Of a stretch of DNA of 64,000 nucleotides, positions 50,700-60,317 are shown piece by piece; position 1 is the first letter of the stretch; the number at the start of each line of letters is the position of its first letter. The stretch is from Liolophura sinensis (lineage: Eukaryota; Mollusca; Polyplacophora; Chitonida; Chitonidae): assembly GCF_032854445.1 (NCBI RefSeq), contig NC_088297.1, positions 6,901,740 to 6,965,739 of the forward strand, written 5' to 3'. The position numbers and the translations under genes were made by a program. The notes below the pieces were generated by a model. It did not search any database. It worked only from the letters and a program-made list of their open reading frames with translations, and was not told the DNA's origin.

Positions 50700-50805
50700 A
50701 GTAAGAGCTGGGTAATCTACAAATCCCCCGCCAAAGCTGAGTTTGAACCCGTGCCTCGTGTCATTCAGCGATCAAAGGGCAATCGTCTATACCCATTAGA
50801 CAACA
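50700..50805 (-). repeat. tRNA-like sequence, possibly a SINE head
   Basis: On the minus strand, TTGTCTAATGGGTATAGAC could serve as an A box and, 40 bp on, GGTTCAAACTCAGC as a B box. Spacing is right for a tRNA-like unit, but no cloverleaf with paired acceptor ends was found and no SINE body of families A or B follows. Confidence 0.3.
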
Positions 50806-51029
50806 CATTTAACCCAAAGCAGCGTTATCAGCGTGTTCTCTATTTCAAATTGCCCTTTTGTTAGTCGTACAAGCTCTGCACATTGATATTTTGAACTGGC
50901 GTACTATTTTATTAAGGAAATTGCAGTTACTGGACTTTTTTCCAATTCATAACGTCAAAATCCATGAACTTGGTTACAACACAAGGAACTCATTTCCTCG
51001 GCTGACGTAGTGGAGTTTATAAGGCATCT

Positions 51030-51196
51030 GGCAATGGCGTGGGAAGGCCTTACAGCAGTCTGCGGATGGTCGTGGGTTTCCTCGGGGTCTGCCGGGTTTC
51101 CTCCCACCATGGTGCTGGCCGCGGTCGTGTAAGTAGAATATTCTTGATTACGGCGTAAAACACAAATCAAATAAATAAAAAATAAATAAATAAATG
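51030..51196 (+). mobile_element. SINE family A, 5' truncated
   Basis: GCAGTCTGCGGATGGTCGTG, TTTCCTCCCACCATGGTGC, GAATATTCTTGATTACGGCG and an (AAAT)n tail. Confidence 0.85.
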
Positions 51197-52247
51197 TGAC
51201 AATGGTGCGCCATAAACCTGACCAAATCAGCAAATCAATCCACTAAATCATTCAATTCTCTCGTTTGGTTTGTCGCTTAATGATGACACCGGTGACACCA
51301 CTTGTCCCACAACGTCGTTATACTTTGATCAAATTGAACACATCAATTCTGCTCGTACGAGTACATAGTAATCGAGCATCAGTAACTAAACAGGCATTTA
51401 ATTTACTTCCATAGCAAAATTGTTATGAAACAAGTAATCATACCAATGGATCAACAAAACACGTATAAGAAGTGTGACAAGCAACAATTACCTTCATCAA
51501 ATTATATATTTTGCCATAACATAATCAGCAGCAAGTATTATCAGTCATTATTTGATTATTTCTAATCTGTTCGTTATTGCAAAAAACTCAGATTAATCAA
51601 CCAAGATTAATTAACAAACATTGCAAATTTCTAAAACATTAACTGCGCAAACAGTAGTTAAGGTAAACTAAGCGTTGGAACGAATTTAAGTGCCAAAAGG
51701 TACAGAATTTTTGCATTAAAATGTGGATTCATCGATTATTTCGAGCAATTTTCGCCTGTAGTAATGTACTTGGAGATACACAAAGTCCGTGAACGGCAAT
51801 GTTTTTGTTTTGTCGTCAGTAATAATGCCCTCAGTCCAACAACGCCCACTAAATAAACTTTCCTGTGCATACCTGGAGTATGGAGGTCACACCATAAGAA
51901 AAAACACATCGTTTTGGAGAAAGATTTGCCGCTACACCTGAAGTTTCGCCACCTTCAATCGGGTCTAAATCAGTCCTCAGTCATTCTTATTTTTGTGGTA
52001 GAAAAAAATTACTACGCCGCACACATTCACTACCTTACGATAATGAAACTTTAAATTTAACGCTAAAATATAGTTAGGACGATATAGATAAGTGTATTCG
52101 TATTCATCTGACGATACTTCACTTTGTCCAACAGATTCAGTTGTGCTACAATGAGACTGTGTACTTAACAATGGAAAGAGTTTGAGGGCCAAAGTCATTG
52201 GATAGGCGGCCAGACACAAAAAGGGGAGATAATGGATTGTTTTTATT
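51197..52247. other. nothing recognised downstream of the second NIT-GC
   Basis: No supported feature. On the minus strand this is the 3' flank of the paralogue and might hold its 3' UTR. ATAAAATAAAAA right after the stop codon could be a weak polyadenylation region. Confidence 0.4.
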
Positions 52248-53351
52248 TTATGCTTGACCTAAATTGTCCTCTTCAGACAGGTCGGACAATGACGACATAG
52301 CAACTCTGGGTTTTAGAACCATCCCCACTCGTCCCACAAGCCAGTACGTTCTCAATTTTCCCTTCAGAGATACGGCCAGTGCACGATCCCTCTGTTGAAA
52401 ACATAAAATGTTATGTAATATGTATGTTTGTTTTATAGCATTTATTTGATAAACAGGACTGTCAACCCAGACTGGAACACAGAAGTGAGAAACCCAAACA
52501 CCGGGGTCCAAGCCTAGTGGGGAGAGGGGCGAACAGGGGATCGAAGACCCCAGCAAGAAATAGTTTTCTGTATTTTGGACTGAATTGAGAAGATTTTGAT
52601 GGCCAGTTTACACATTCAATTCTTTCGTAATAATATACGAGACGAAAATATCGTACAGCAACGTGATGAAACATTTTTGCACATGGAAAAGGAATATCTG
52701 CATATTAACGGGAAAGACGTAATCGTCCGTTACTTTTGAATCACAATCTGATCGGTTAAGGTCTGTAACGCTCGTCATTTTCGAACTGTATGTAATACCG
52801 CTTAACCTGGCGCTAGGGGCCGTAAAGGTAGCCATGCTCATTACATATGCATGCTGCCTTTATGAACATTTGCAATCAATGAGGCGACTGAGATACTTGT
52901 TTAATTGTTATTTGAATCTTAATGGGTAGAGAAAACCAGTCAATTTTATGGATCACGGAAACAGGAGTTCCATCCATGAGTTAAACTCCCGACCTTTGCC
53001 AAAGAACAGACGAACTTACTCACACGTGGCGTACAGATATGCATGACATTGAAGACAGTGTGTCAGATGAGACATAGTCACATGGAACTGGCGCTATATG
53101 TCAATTTGCCTTAGTAAGCCTGCACTGACTGACAACAGAAGTCTTCATTCTGGTTCGTTTAACCACGGCCGTAGAGACTTCATCGCAAGGCGATTTGAAT
53201 TTATTATGGTCATATAATATTGATAATTCATAAGAACACTTCTCTAAACAGAGACTTACACGGATGACGTCATCTTCTCGTAGTTCCAGTTGGAAACCCC
53301 CGAGTTCCCGCAGAACGTCATAGGTAGGCTGGGAAACGTGAATCTCCATGG
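52248..53351 (-). CDS. second NIT-GC paralogue, last two coding exons
   Basis: Exon 8-like 53351-53260 (92 bp; acceptor GTTTCAG, donor GTAAGT) encodes [30 protein letters not shown]. Exon 9-like 52391-52248 (acceptor TTCAACAG) encodes SLKGKLRTYWLVGRVGM and an acidic tail (SLSDLSEEDNLGQA) ending at TAA 52248. Phases, exon length and product match exons 8 and 9 of the + strand gene, with many conservative differences, so it is a paralogue rather than a recent copy. The gene is convergent with the first. The exons for NIT, TM and catalytic core must lie beyond 64000, or are lost, since 53540-62830 is a transposon nest. A possible GTCAAG donor just before the stop leaves open a further exon. Confidence 0.7.
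52690..52915 (+). repeat. Penelope noncoding repeat fragment in paralogue intron
   Basis: CATATTAACGGGAAAGACG, GATCGGTTAAGGTCTGTAAC, TAATACCGCTTAACCTGG and GACTGAGATACTTGTTTA in the order of PLE copy 2. Confidence 0.8.
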
Positions 53352-53539
53352 CTGAAACAGTCAGTAGTGCTTTGAAAGACTCATTGGTAATGAAGCAGCT
53401 CTACATTACAAACCTGAACATTTTAATATTTGCTAGGTGGCAGCTTGTGCAAATGGATCCTCAGTTGCAGCACTGGTTTTACAGTCCCTGTTGTCTTTTA
53501 TAATAAGATTAATGTAAATTTCAAAAAAAAATTCATCAT

Positions 53540-55195
53540 GAGGAATAAATGCATGAATGATTATGGCTCAACGCCACATCGGCAATATTTCAGTCATATC
53601 GTCGCGAGAGCAAGGTATAAACGAGAGGCCGCTGAGGTTTTCGATATGGTAATGAGAACATTTAAAAGGAAATAAAAAAGTTCGGACATGTTTAAAATCA
53701 GATTAGAAAAACCAAAACAATAAAAACTCGAAAACCACCATATTTTTAAAAATAGTACATCTAGAAATATATATATATATATATTATCTGTAAATAATTA
53801 TTAGATTTAAAATTATATTTTATGATATACGCTAAAGGCGCTCAAACTTTTTTCGGACAGATGCTGTCAAATAAATCATATATAGAGTTCACTGTGTAGA
53901 ATCTTTGCAGAACATGGACAAAGTCAACACACTCAACCAGGATATGTTTCCGTGATCCAATACACTTTGGAGCACTGCTCTTATCTAAGCTGAAATTGTG
54001 TGTCAAATGAGAATGCCCAAGACGACACCTAGTTAAAACTACTTGGTCTCGACGAGACATTCGACAAGTATAAGAATGGTAGCCAATGACGCCATGAATA
54101 ATATGCAGTTTATTATGGATATGCAAGTCCTGTTCACCGTGCCAAAGGCGACGAATATATTTAAGAATATTTGGGCGATATACGGGACTTTAAAATGACA
54201 TATATATAAGGCAGCACGACTGTGTTTCCATGGATACCAATATGACTTGGAATCCAACAGAACATAATATCTGTACCTCTTTTAACCAGTTTTCCATGCA
54301 AGGCTATAATCTCAAGACCTAATGGATTTTTAAATTTATTATTCCGAATTGCCAAAAGACAAGACAGCGAGTCACTGCATATCGCTGCCCTCTGGACGCG
54401 CCTACAGAAAACAAATCATAGGGCTAAGAGTATAGCTCTAAATCTGTAGAAAAGATAGAAGAAGGTGGAAGACAAAGAGAAGTTACTCGCTGTTCTAAAA
54501 CAGCCGCAGCCGCAAACCTGTCCCCATCCTTCGGCCCGTCAGAATATATAAATTTATAACCCATATAATTAGCCTTAATTTAAGCAACCCTCTGCTGAAT
54601 TATTAGAGGATTTGTATCTGATTTTTTTATGCTTACGTAGTTCAAATATTAATTTGCCTTGTGGAAGTAGCCAGGGAGAAGACTCCAGAAAAGACACTGG
54701 AGCTATAGCATCTAGCTTGATATTAGCTTCCACAATATGGTCCCGTATACCGAACGAAGGGATCTAATTGGTACTTTTATTAAATTTATCTGCATATGAT
54801 GGATTGAACACAGTCGTAGCCAGGGTCTGTTGGATAAGCTTTAAGCTTTGTAGCATATTGAAGGCTCAGTTTTATACGTCGGTGATGTAAGGGCAGGCTC
54901 ATTAGCCTACATATATAAACTCTCTAATGGGGAGGCTCTAAAACCCTCAAGGCTGAGCCTCAGACCATGGTGATGAACTGGATCCAACATTTTGGGATAT
55001 GATTTCCTTGCGGAACCATAAATGATGGATCCACAGTCCAATTTAGACCTAACTAGAGAACGATATAAACAAGGTAAAATGGATCAGTCAGCACCCCAAT
55101 CGCTGCTAGACGCGACCTAAATTACATCGACAGCCTTTGTACATTTAGCTTTAGGCATTTTTATATGAGGTATAAAAGATAGTTTACCATCAAAT
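53540..55195 (-). mobile_element. I/Nimb-like LINE copy D, 3' part (continues at 60318)
   Basis: The 3' end near 53546 (CATGAATGATTATGGCTC) is followed by the 3' UTR and a decayed RNase H (IMFCWIPSHIGIHGN near 54250) and RT C-terminus up to ATCAAAT at 55195. The identical target context in copy C (ATCAAATATAACCCCTAAA at 48088) shows that the sequence resumes at 60318 after the LTR element. Confidence 0.75.
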
Positions 55196-55925
55196 TGTTA
55201 TGTGCACAACTGCCGCCAGCTTCTAAATTTAGCTTGCCACTGTTTACATGTGCTGAGTTCAGGGCCTGCTGTCTGCCTCTGCCTTAGAATGTTTCAGAAT
55301 ACCCTCAGTTCGGGGCCTGTTTGTTTACAACAAGTGTTCAAGAATTTTCTTATTCTAGAAAATTCCACCAGTCTATATAAGACCTATGAAAGCAGGTCAA
55401 AGGAGGAGAAAGGAGAGCTGTGTGTTACTTTAGTAGGCCTTTTGTGCTGAATTTTGGTGTTTTTATAGCCTCTGGCTTTGTTATATCCTATCTCCACCGA
55501 GCACTTGTTCAGTCTGAACTTGCATATTTAATTTGTGCACTTGTGTACACAGTGCTTATTAGCACCGGGACCCTGTCTGTGGAATTTTGTGTATACTTCG
55601 TCATACACTCAGCTATACTGTGGATTTTCCGTCTTATGAATATTGCCTCTGTGCAATTTTTAAGCAATGTGGTGTATATGCGTCTGTTTGGATTTGACAT
55701 GATTGTACATGTAAGTACTTTAGTATTTGTATAGATACTGCTATCCTTTCTTGCTAAACTTAAGTACTTTAGTATTTGTAAAAGTCTTGTTATCTGTTCT
55801 TGTTAAACCTAATAAATTGTTGTAAAATAAAATCTGCTGGTTTTGGTTACTTTTTTGTGCGGCTAAATTGTCGGGTATTTCGAATAAGCCATCTCTTTAT
55901 AATACAGACAGTTTGGGTCGTAACC
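55196..55925 (+). repeat. 5' LTR
   Basis: Begins TGTTATG and ends about GTAACC. Holds a TATATAA box at 55374-55380 and AATAAA at 55811-55816. It lacks a 15-bp segment (GTTTTGGATGCTTTC) present in the 3' LTR near 59796; other differences are scattered substitutions. Confidence 0.9.
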
Positions 55926-55929
55926 AAAT

Positions 55930-55947
55930 TGGGGGCTTGTCCGGGAA
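55930..55947 (+). promoter_or_regulatory. primer binding site, tRNA-Pro type
   Basis: TGGGGGCTTGTCCGGGAA lies four bases after the 5' LTR and differs by about two bases from the complement of a tRNA-Pro 3' end, as I recall it. Confidence 0.7.
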
Positions 55948-56043
55948 GTGAATTTGAATTTGAATGAGAGGATTTTGTGTAAGTTGTGTCATTTTTCCAG
56001 TCTTTGACTTTGTAGTAAATTCTGCCAGCAGATTTTATTCATC

Positions 56044-57066
56044 ATGTCGGATTTTAGGCCCCACGAGTTTATGGAAGCGCCAGATGAGGACATTTTTGAT
56101 GTGTTAAGTAAGACTAATTTGTATGCTTTAAGCAAGTACCTGAATCTTAATATAAAAAGATCCTTACGCAAGAAAGATATGCAGTTTAGTATTGCTAAAT
56201 GTTTGGTAGAATTACAGGAGTCTGATGAAAGTCCATTAGAAGTTTACAGGCCTGAGCGCGATGATTCCACTGTAATAAGACTGAAGGAGTTAGAACTGCA
56301 GGAAAAGAAAAATGAAAGATTGTTTACAGAAAAGGAAGATGAAAGATTGTTTAAGGAAAAGGAAATTGAAAGAATGTTTAAAGAAAATGAAAAAGAAAAG
56401 TTGTTTAGAGAAAGGGAAAATGGAAGAGTGTTCGAATTGGAGAAATTGAGACTTCATAGCGAAATTAAAGCGAGGAAACTAGAAGGAGACAGGTCTGGCT
56501 TAAGTTTTTCTGATATGCCTCCAAAATTTGACGTCGTTAGAAACATAAGATTGGTGCCACAATTTCGTGAGACTGATGTAGATAAATATTTTCTACAGTT
56601 TGAAAAGATTGCTCAGAATTTAGAATGGCCTAAAAAGTTTTGGACTACCCTTTTACAGTGTGTGTTAACTGGCAAAGTTATGGATATATACACAGAGTTA
56701 TCAACAGATCAGGGTGCAGATTATGATTTTGTGAAAGATGTTATCTTAAAAAGATATGAGCTTGTGCCAGAGGCCTATTGGCAGAAATTTAGAAATTTTG
56801 AGAAAAGAGATCAGACTTACATTGAATTTGCTAGGCAGAAGGAACAATTGTTTGAGGGGTGGTGTTCTGCTAAAAGTGTAGATAAAGATTATGAAAAGTT
56901 GAAAAAGATCATTATGATTGAAGACTTTAAAAGGTGTATTACTGATGCTGTCAGAACTTTCATTGAGGACAAAGAGACTGATACATTAGAAGCAGCAGCC
57001 ATTTTGGCCGTTACTTACACGGTTACACCTAAGGTCTCATTTCAGAAAAAAGCCGTGTACATTTAG
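56044..57066 (+). CDS. LTR element gag, 340 codons, then frameshifted zinc-knuckle region
   Basis: ATG at 56044. A charged repetitive coiled coil (residues about 80-145: NERLFTEKEDERLFKEKE) precedes a capsid-like part (FRETDVDKYFLQFEKIAQNL, then YWQKFRNFEKRDQTYIEFAR), typical of SCAN/gypsy-type gag. The frame stops at 57066. An extra base in the A run at 57045-57050 would explain why the remainder (57060-57470) continues in another frame and holds a zinc knuckle, CNYYRKPGHVMSNC, in which the second Cys is Tyr. Confidence 0.8.
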   Translation: MSDFRPHEFMEAPDEDIFDVLSKTNLYALSKYLNLNIKRSLRKKDMQFSIAKCLVELQESDESPLEVYRPERDDSTVIRLKELELQEKKNERLFTEKEDERLFKEKEIERMFKENEKEKLFRERENGRVFELEKLRLHSEIKARKLEGDRSGLSFSDMPPKFDVVRNIRLVPQFRETDVDKYFLQFEKIAQNLEWPKKFWTTLLQCVLTGKVMDIYTELSTDQGADYDFVKDVILKRYELVPEAYWQKFRNFEKRDQTYIEFARQKEQLFEGWCSAKSVDKDYEKLKKIIMIEDFKRCITDAVRTFIEDKETDTLEAAAILAVTYTVTPKVSFQKKAVYI

Positions 57067-57622
57067 AAAGCCTCAATCCTTTTCCAGCAGTTCATTTAAT
57101 TCAAATTCATGCCCACCCAAACAGACTCAAAATTTTGACAAATTAGGTCAGCAAAGAAGCCCTGTTAATTCGAAAACTACTCAACGAAGGTCTGACCATA
57201 CATTTACTGATAGACAGTTTAGCAGGGTTACATGTAATTATTATAGGAAGCCAGGCCATGTCATGTCAAATTGTTATGCTTTAAAGAGAAGGCAAGAACA
57301 GGAGGGTGGCCCCAAGCCTACTGATTTGTGTGTTACTGCTAAAAAGTCTGACATAGTGAACAATGTTGATGCATTTAATTATGTTAAGACTCCACCAGTA
57401 GATTGTACACAGAATTCACACGATAATGTTATGAAGGTTTTTGAGCCATTTATTTGTGACGGTAAAGTCTGACTTAAAAGTGACATGTCTTGTGATACAA
57501 AGATCAAGGCGACTGCATTGATAATGATCAGTCAGACCTTTGTACAGCTAGTGACATATCACATGTTTCTGAACATCAGATTGTAACTGAACAGCATAAA
57601 CACCCAGAAATTTCATGTTTGT

Positions 57623-58441
57623 TTGATAGAGCTCTCGATGATTATGTTATTTCATCTGAACCTGTGTGTTATTATTGTCAAGTCTGATATACTTGTGCGT
57701 AAATGGAGACTACCTGATGTATCTGTTGATGATGACTGGGCTGTTAAACATCAGATTGTTGTACCTAAGGCATATCGAACTGAAATTTTACGTATGGCAC
57801 ATGAAATGCCATTAGCTGGTCACTTGGGTGTTAACAAGACCTACTACAGGATACTGAACCACTTCTTTTGGCCAGGATTAAAGGGAGATGTAACCCAGTT
57901 TTGTAAATCATGTCATATATGCCAGGTAGTGGGTAAGCCTAATCAGACTATTTCTAAGGCACCATTAGAGCCTGTACCAGCTTTTCAAGAGCCATTCAGC
58001 AGAATATTGATTGATTGTGTAGGCTCTCTACCTAAGACGAAGTCTGGGAATCAGTATGTGTTAACTATTATGTGTATAGCAACCAGATTTCCCGAGGCTG
58101 TTCCTTTAAGGAATATAAACACCAAGTCTGTTGTCAAAGCTTTAACAAAGTTTTTTACTCTGTTTGGTTTACCCAAATCCATACAGTCTGATCAAGGTTC
58201 AAACTTTATGTCTGCTATTTTTCAGCAAGTTATGTACCAGTTAGGCATTAAACAATACAGGTATTCTGCTTACCACCCACAAAGTCAAGGTGCAATTGAA
58301 AGATTTCACCAAACTTTAAAGAACATGATTAAGACTTATTGTCATGACACAGAAAAAGACTGGGATGAAGGTATTCCATTTCTTATGTTACTGTTCGAGA
58401 GTCAGTACAAGAATCGTTGGGTTTCAGTCCATTTGATTTAG
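57623..58441 (+). CDS. LTR element integrase
   Basis: The HHCC zinc-binding region (HLGVNKTYYRILNHFFWPG; CKSCHICQ) is followed by the catalytic core with ILIDCVGSLP (first Asp), QSDQGSNF (second Asp) and YHPQSQGAIERFHQTLK (Glu). All three catalytic acids are present. The frame ends early because a missing base near 58398 shifts it; the continuation is at 58400-59199. The upstream protease region is largely deleted between 57475 and 57620. Confidence 0.88.
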   Translation: MIELSMIMLFHLNLCVIIVKSDILVRKWRLPDVSVDDDWAVKHQIVVPKAYRTEILRMAHEMPLAGHLGVNKTYYRILNHFFWPGLKGDVTQFCKSCHICQVVGKPNQTISKAPLEPVPAFQEPFSRILIDCVGSLPKTKSGNQYVLTIMCIATRFPEAVPLRNINTKSVVKALTKFFTLFGLPKSIQSDQGSNFMSAIFQQVMYQLGIKQYRYSAYHPQSQGAIERFHQTLKNMIKTYCHDTEKDWDEGIPFLMLLFESQYKNRWVSVHLI

Positions 58442-59445
58442 TGTTTGGACAGTATGTTAGAGGACCATTGTTAATTTACAAGGAACAGTTTCTCAATGAT
58501 GACACAAGTAATGTAAATCTTGTGGATTATGTATCTGATTTTCGTGCTAAACTTGTCAAAGCATGTGAATTGGCTAAAGCCAATCTTGAATGTACTCAAA
58601 AGAACATGAAACGTAGATATGATGACGAATCTGTTGTTCTGTCATTTCAGGGTGGTCAGAAAGTTTTAGTATTGTTACTTGTACCTGGTAAATGCTTTGA
58701 TGTCAGATATTTTGGTCCATATGTTGTTGACAAAAAGCTGAGTGAGCTTAACTTCGTTGTTAAAACACCTGATCGACGCAAATCAAGTCAGTTATGTCAC
58801 ATTAACATGTTGAAACCCTATGTAAGCAGAAATGACACTGACAACACTGCTGTACATTCTGTTAATGTTGTTGCTGCTGACATTGACCAGAGTTGCTGTA
58901 ATACAGATGATGTTGGCGAACAGTTGGTTGATTCTAAGCTCAATTCTTTAAAGCTTCAGAATTCAGATGTCTTAAAACAACTTGATTGTAAACTGCAACA
59001 TCTGGAACTCATTCAGCAAGAGCAACTGTCTGAACATGTTTATGAGTTTTCACATTTCTTTCCGGATGTACCATCAAAAACTGATGTCATTTTTCACGAT
59101 GTTGCTGTAGGTGCTGTTTTGCTTCAGGAGGACAATCTTGGTGTTGATCATCCAGTTTGTTTCTTTTGCCGTAAACTTGACAAGTTTCAGAAAAGTTAAT
59201 GAACTGTTGAAAAAGAATGTTTGTCTGTTATTTTAGCTCTGCAACACTTTAAAGTCTATGTAACAGCTTCGAGACAACCTGTGATCGTAAATACTGATCA
59301 CAATGCACTTGTGTTTCTACAAAAAGTTAAGGGAAAGAATCAGAGATTGTTACGGTGGCGTTTATTGTTGCAAGAATACAATCTTGAAATCAAACATGTT
59401 AAGAGAAAAGGTAATGTTATTGCAGATAGCTTGTCTCGTGTATAA
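58400..59445 (+). pseudogene. LTR element: integrase C-terminus, then RT start fused to RNase H
   Basis: GFSPFDLVFGQYVRGPL and the FGPYVVD motif near 58715 form the integrase GPY/F tail. FSHFFPDVPSKTDVIFHDV is the usual lead-in to RT, but it joins directly to AVGAVLLQEDNLGV, which is RNase H, at about 59103; the entire RT palm is missing. A stop at 59199 breaks RNase H. Its remaining part (NTDHNALVFLQ; GNVIADSLSRV) is open at 59221-59445 and ends the coding region. Confidence 0.8.
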
Positions 59446-59574
59446 GTTGTGTATAAAATGTTTAATTGCATGTGGTTTTACAATGTTGTATATATTAGTG
59501 TTTAACATATATTGTTTAACATATATTGTAAGTAAAAAAAGGTTGGGAAAACTTTTTTTCTTGAAGGGTGGGTG

Positions 59575-60317
59575 TGTTATGTGCACAACTGCCGTCAGCT
59601 TCTAAATTTAGCTTGCCACTGTTTACATGTGCTGAGTTCAGGGCCTGCTGTCTGCCTCTGCCTTAGAATGTTTCAGAATACCCTCAGTTCGGGGCTTGTT
59701 TGTTTGCAACAAATGTTCAAGAATTTACTTATTCTAGAAAATTCCACCAGTCTATAAAAGACCTATGAAAGCAGGTCAAAGGAGGAGAAAGGAGAGTTTT
59801 GGATGCTTTCGCTGTGTGTTACTTTAGTAGGCCTTTTGTGCTGAATTTTGGTGTTTTTTATAGCCTCTGGCTTTGTTATATCCTATCTCCACCGAGCACT
59901 TGTTCAGTCTGAACTTGTATATTTAATTTGTGCACTTGTGTACATAGTGCTCATTAGCACATGGACCCTGTCTGTGGAATTTTGTGTATATTTCGTCATA
60001 CACTCAGTTATACTGTGGATTTTCCCTCTTATGAATATTGCCTCTGTGCAATTTTTAAGCATTGTGGAGTATATGCGTCCGTTTGGATTTGACCCCGTTT
60101 TACATGTAAGTACTTTAGTATTTGTATAGATACTGCTATCCTTTCTTGTTAAACTTAAGTACTTTAGTATTTGTAAAAGTCTTATTATCTGTTGCTGTTA
60201 AACCTAATAAATTGTAAAATAAAATCTGCTGGTTTTGGTTACATTTTTGTGCGGCTAAACTGTCGTGTATTTCGAACAAGCCATCTGTTTATAATACAGA
60301 CAGTTTGGGTCGTAACA
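59575..60317 (+). repeat. 3' LTR
   Basis: Same ends as the 5' LTR, with a purine-rich tract (GAAGGGTGGG) directly upstream that may serve as the plus-strand primer. TATAAAAG replaces the 5' LTR TATATAAG. Confidence 0.9.

Larger units (their letters stand above)
55196..60317 (+). mobile_element. Gmr1-like Ty3-type LTR retrotransposon with internal deletions
   Basis: Complete element with LTRs at 55196-55925 and 59575-60317, both starting TGTTATGTGCAC and ending near TAACA, and a 4-bp AAAT target duplication (55192-55195, 60318-60321). A primer binding site like that for tRNA-Pro follows the 5' LTR. Coding order is gag, integrase, a short RT start joined directly to RNase H. Integrase before RT/RNase H is the order described for the Gmr1 group and unlike standard Ty3 elements. 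Protease and most of RT are deleted, and frameshifts are present, so it is not autonomous. It inserted into the LINE whose parts are at 53540 and 60318. Confidence 0.85.
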
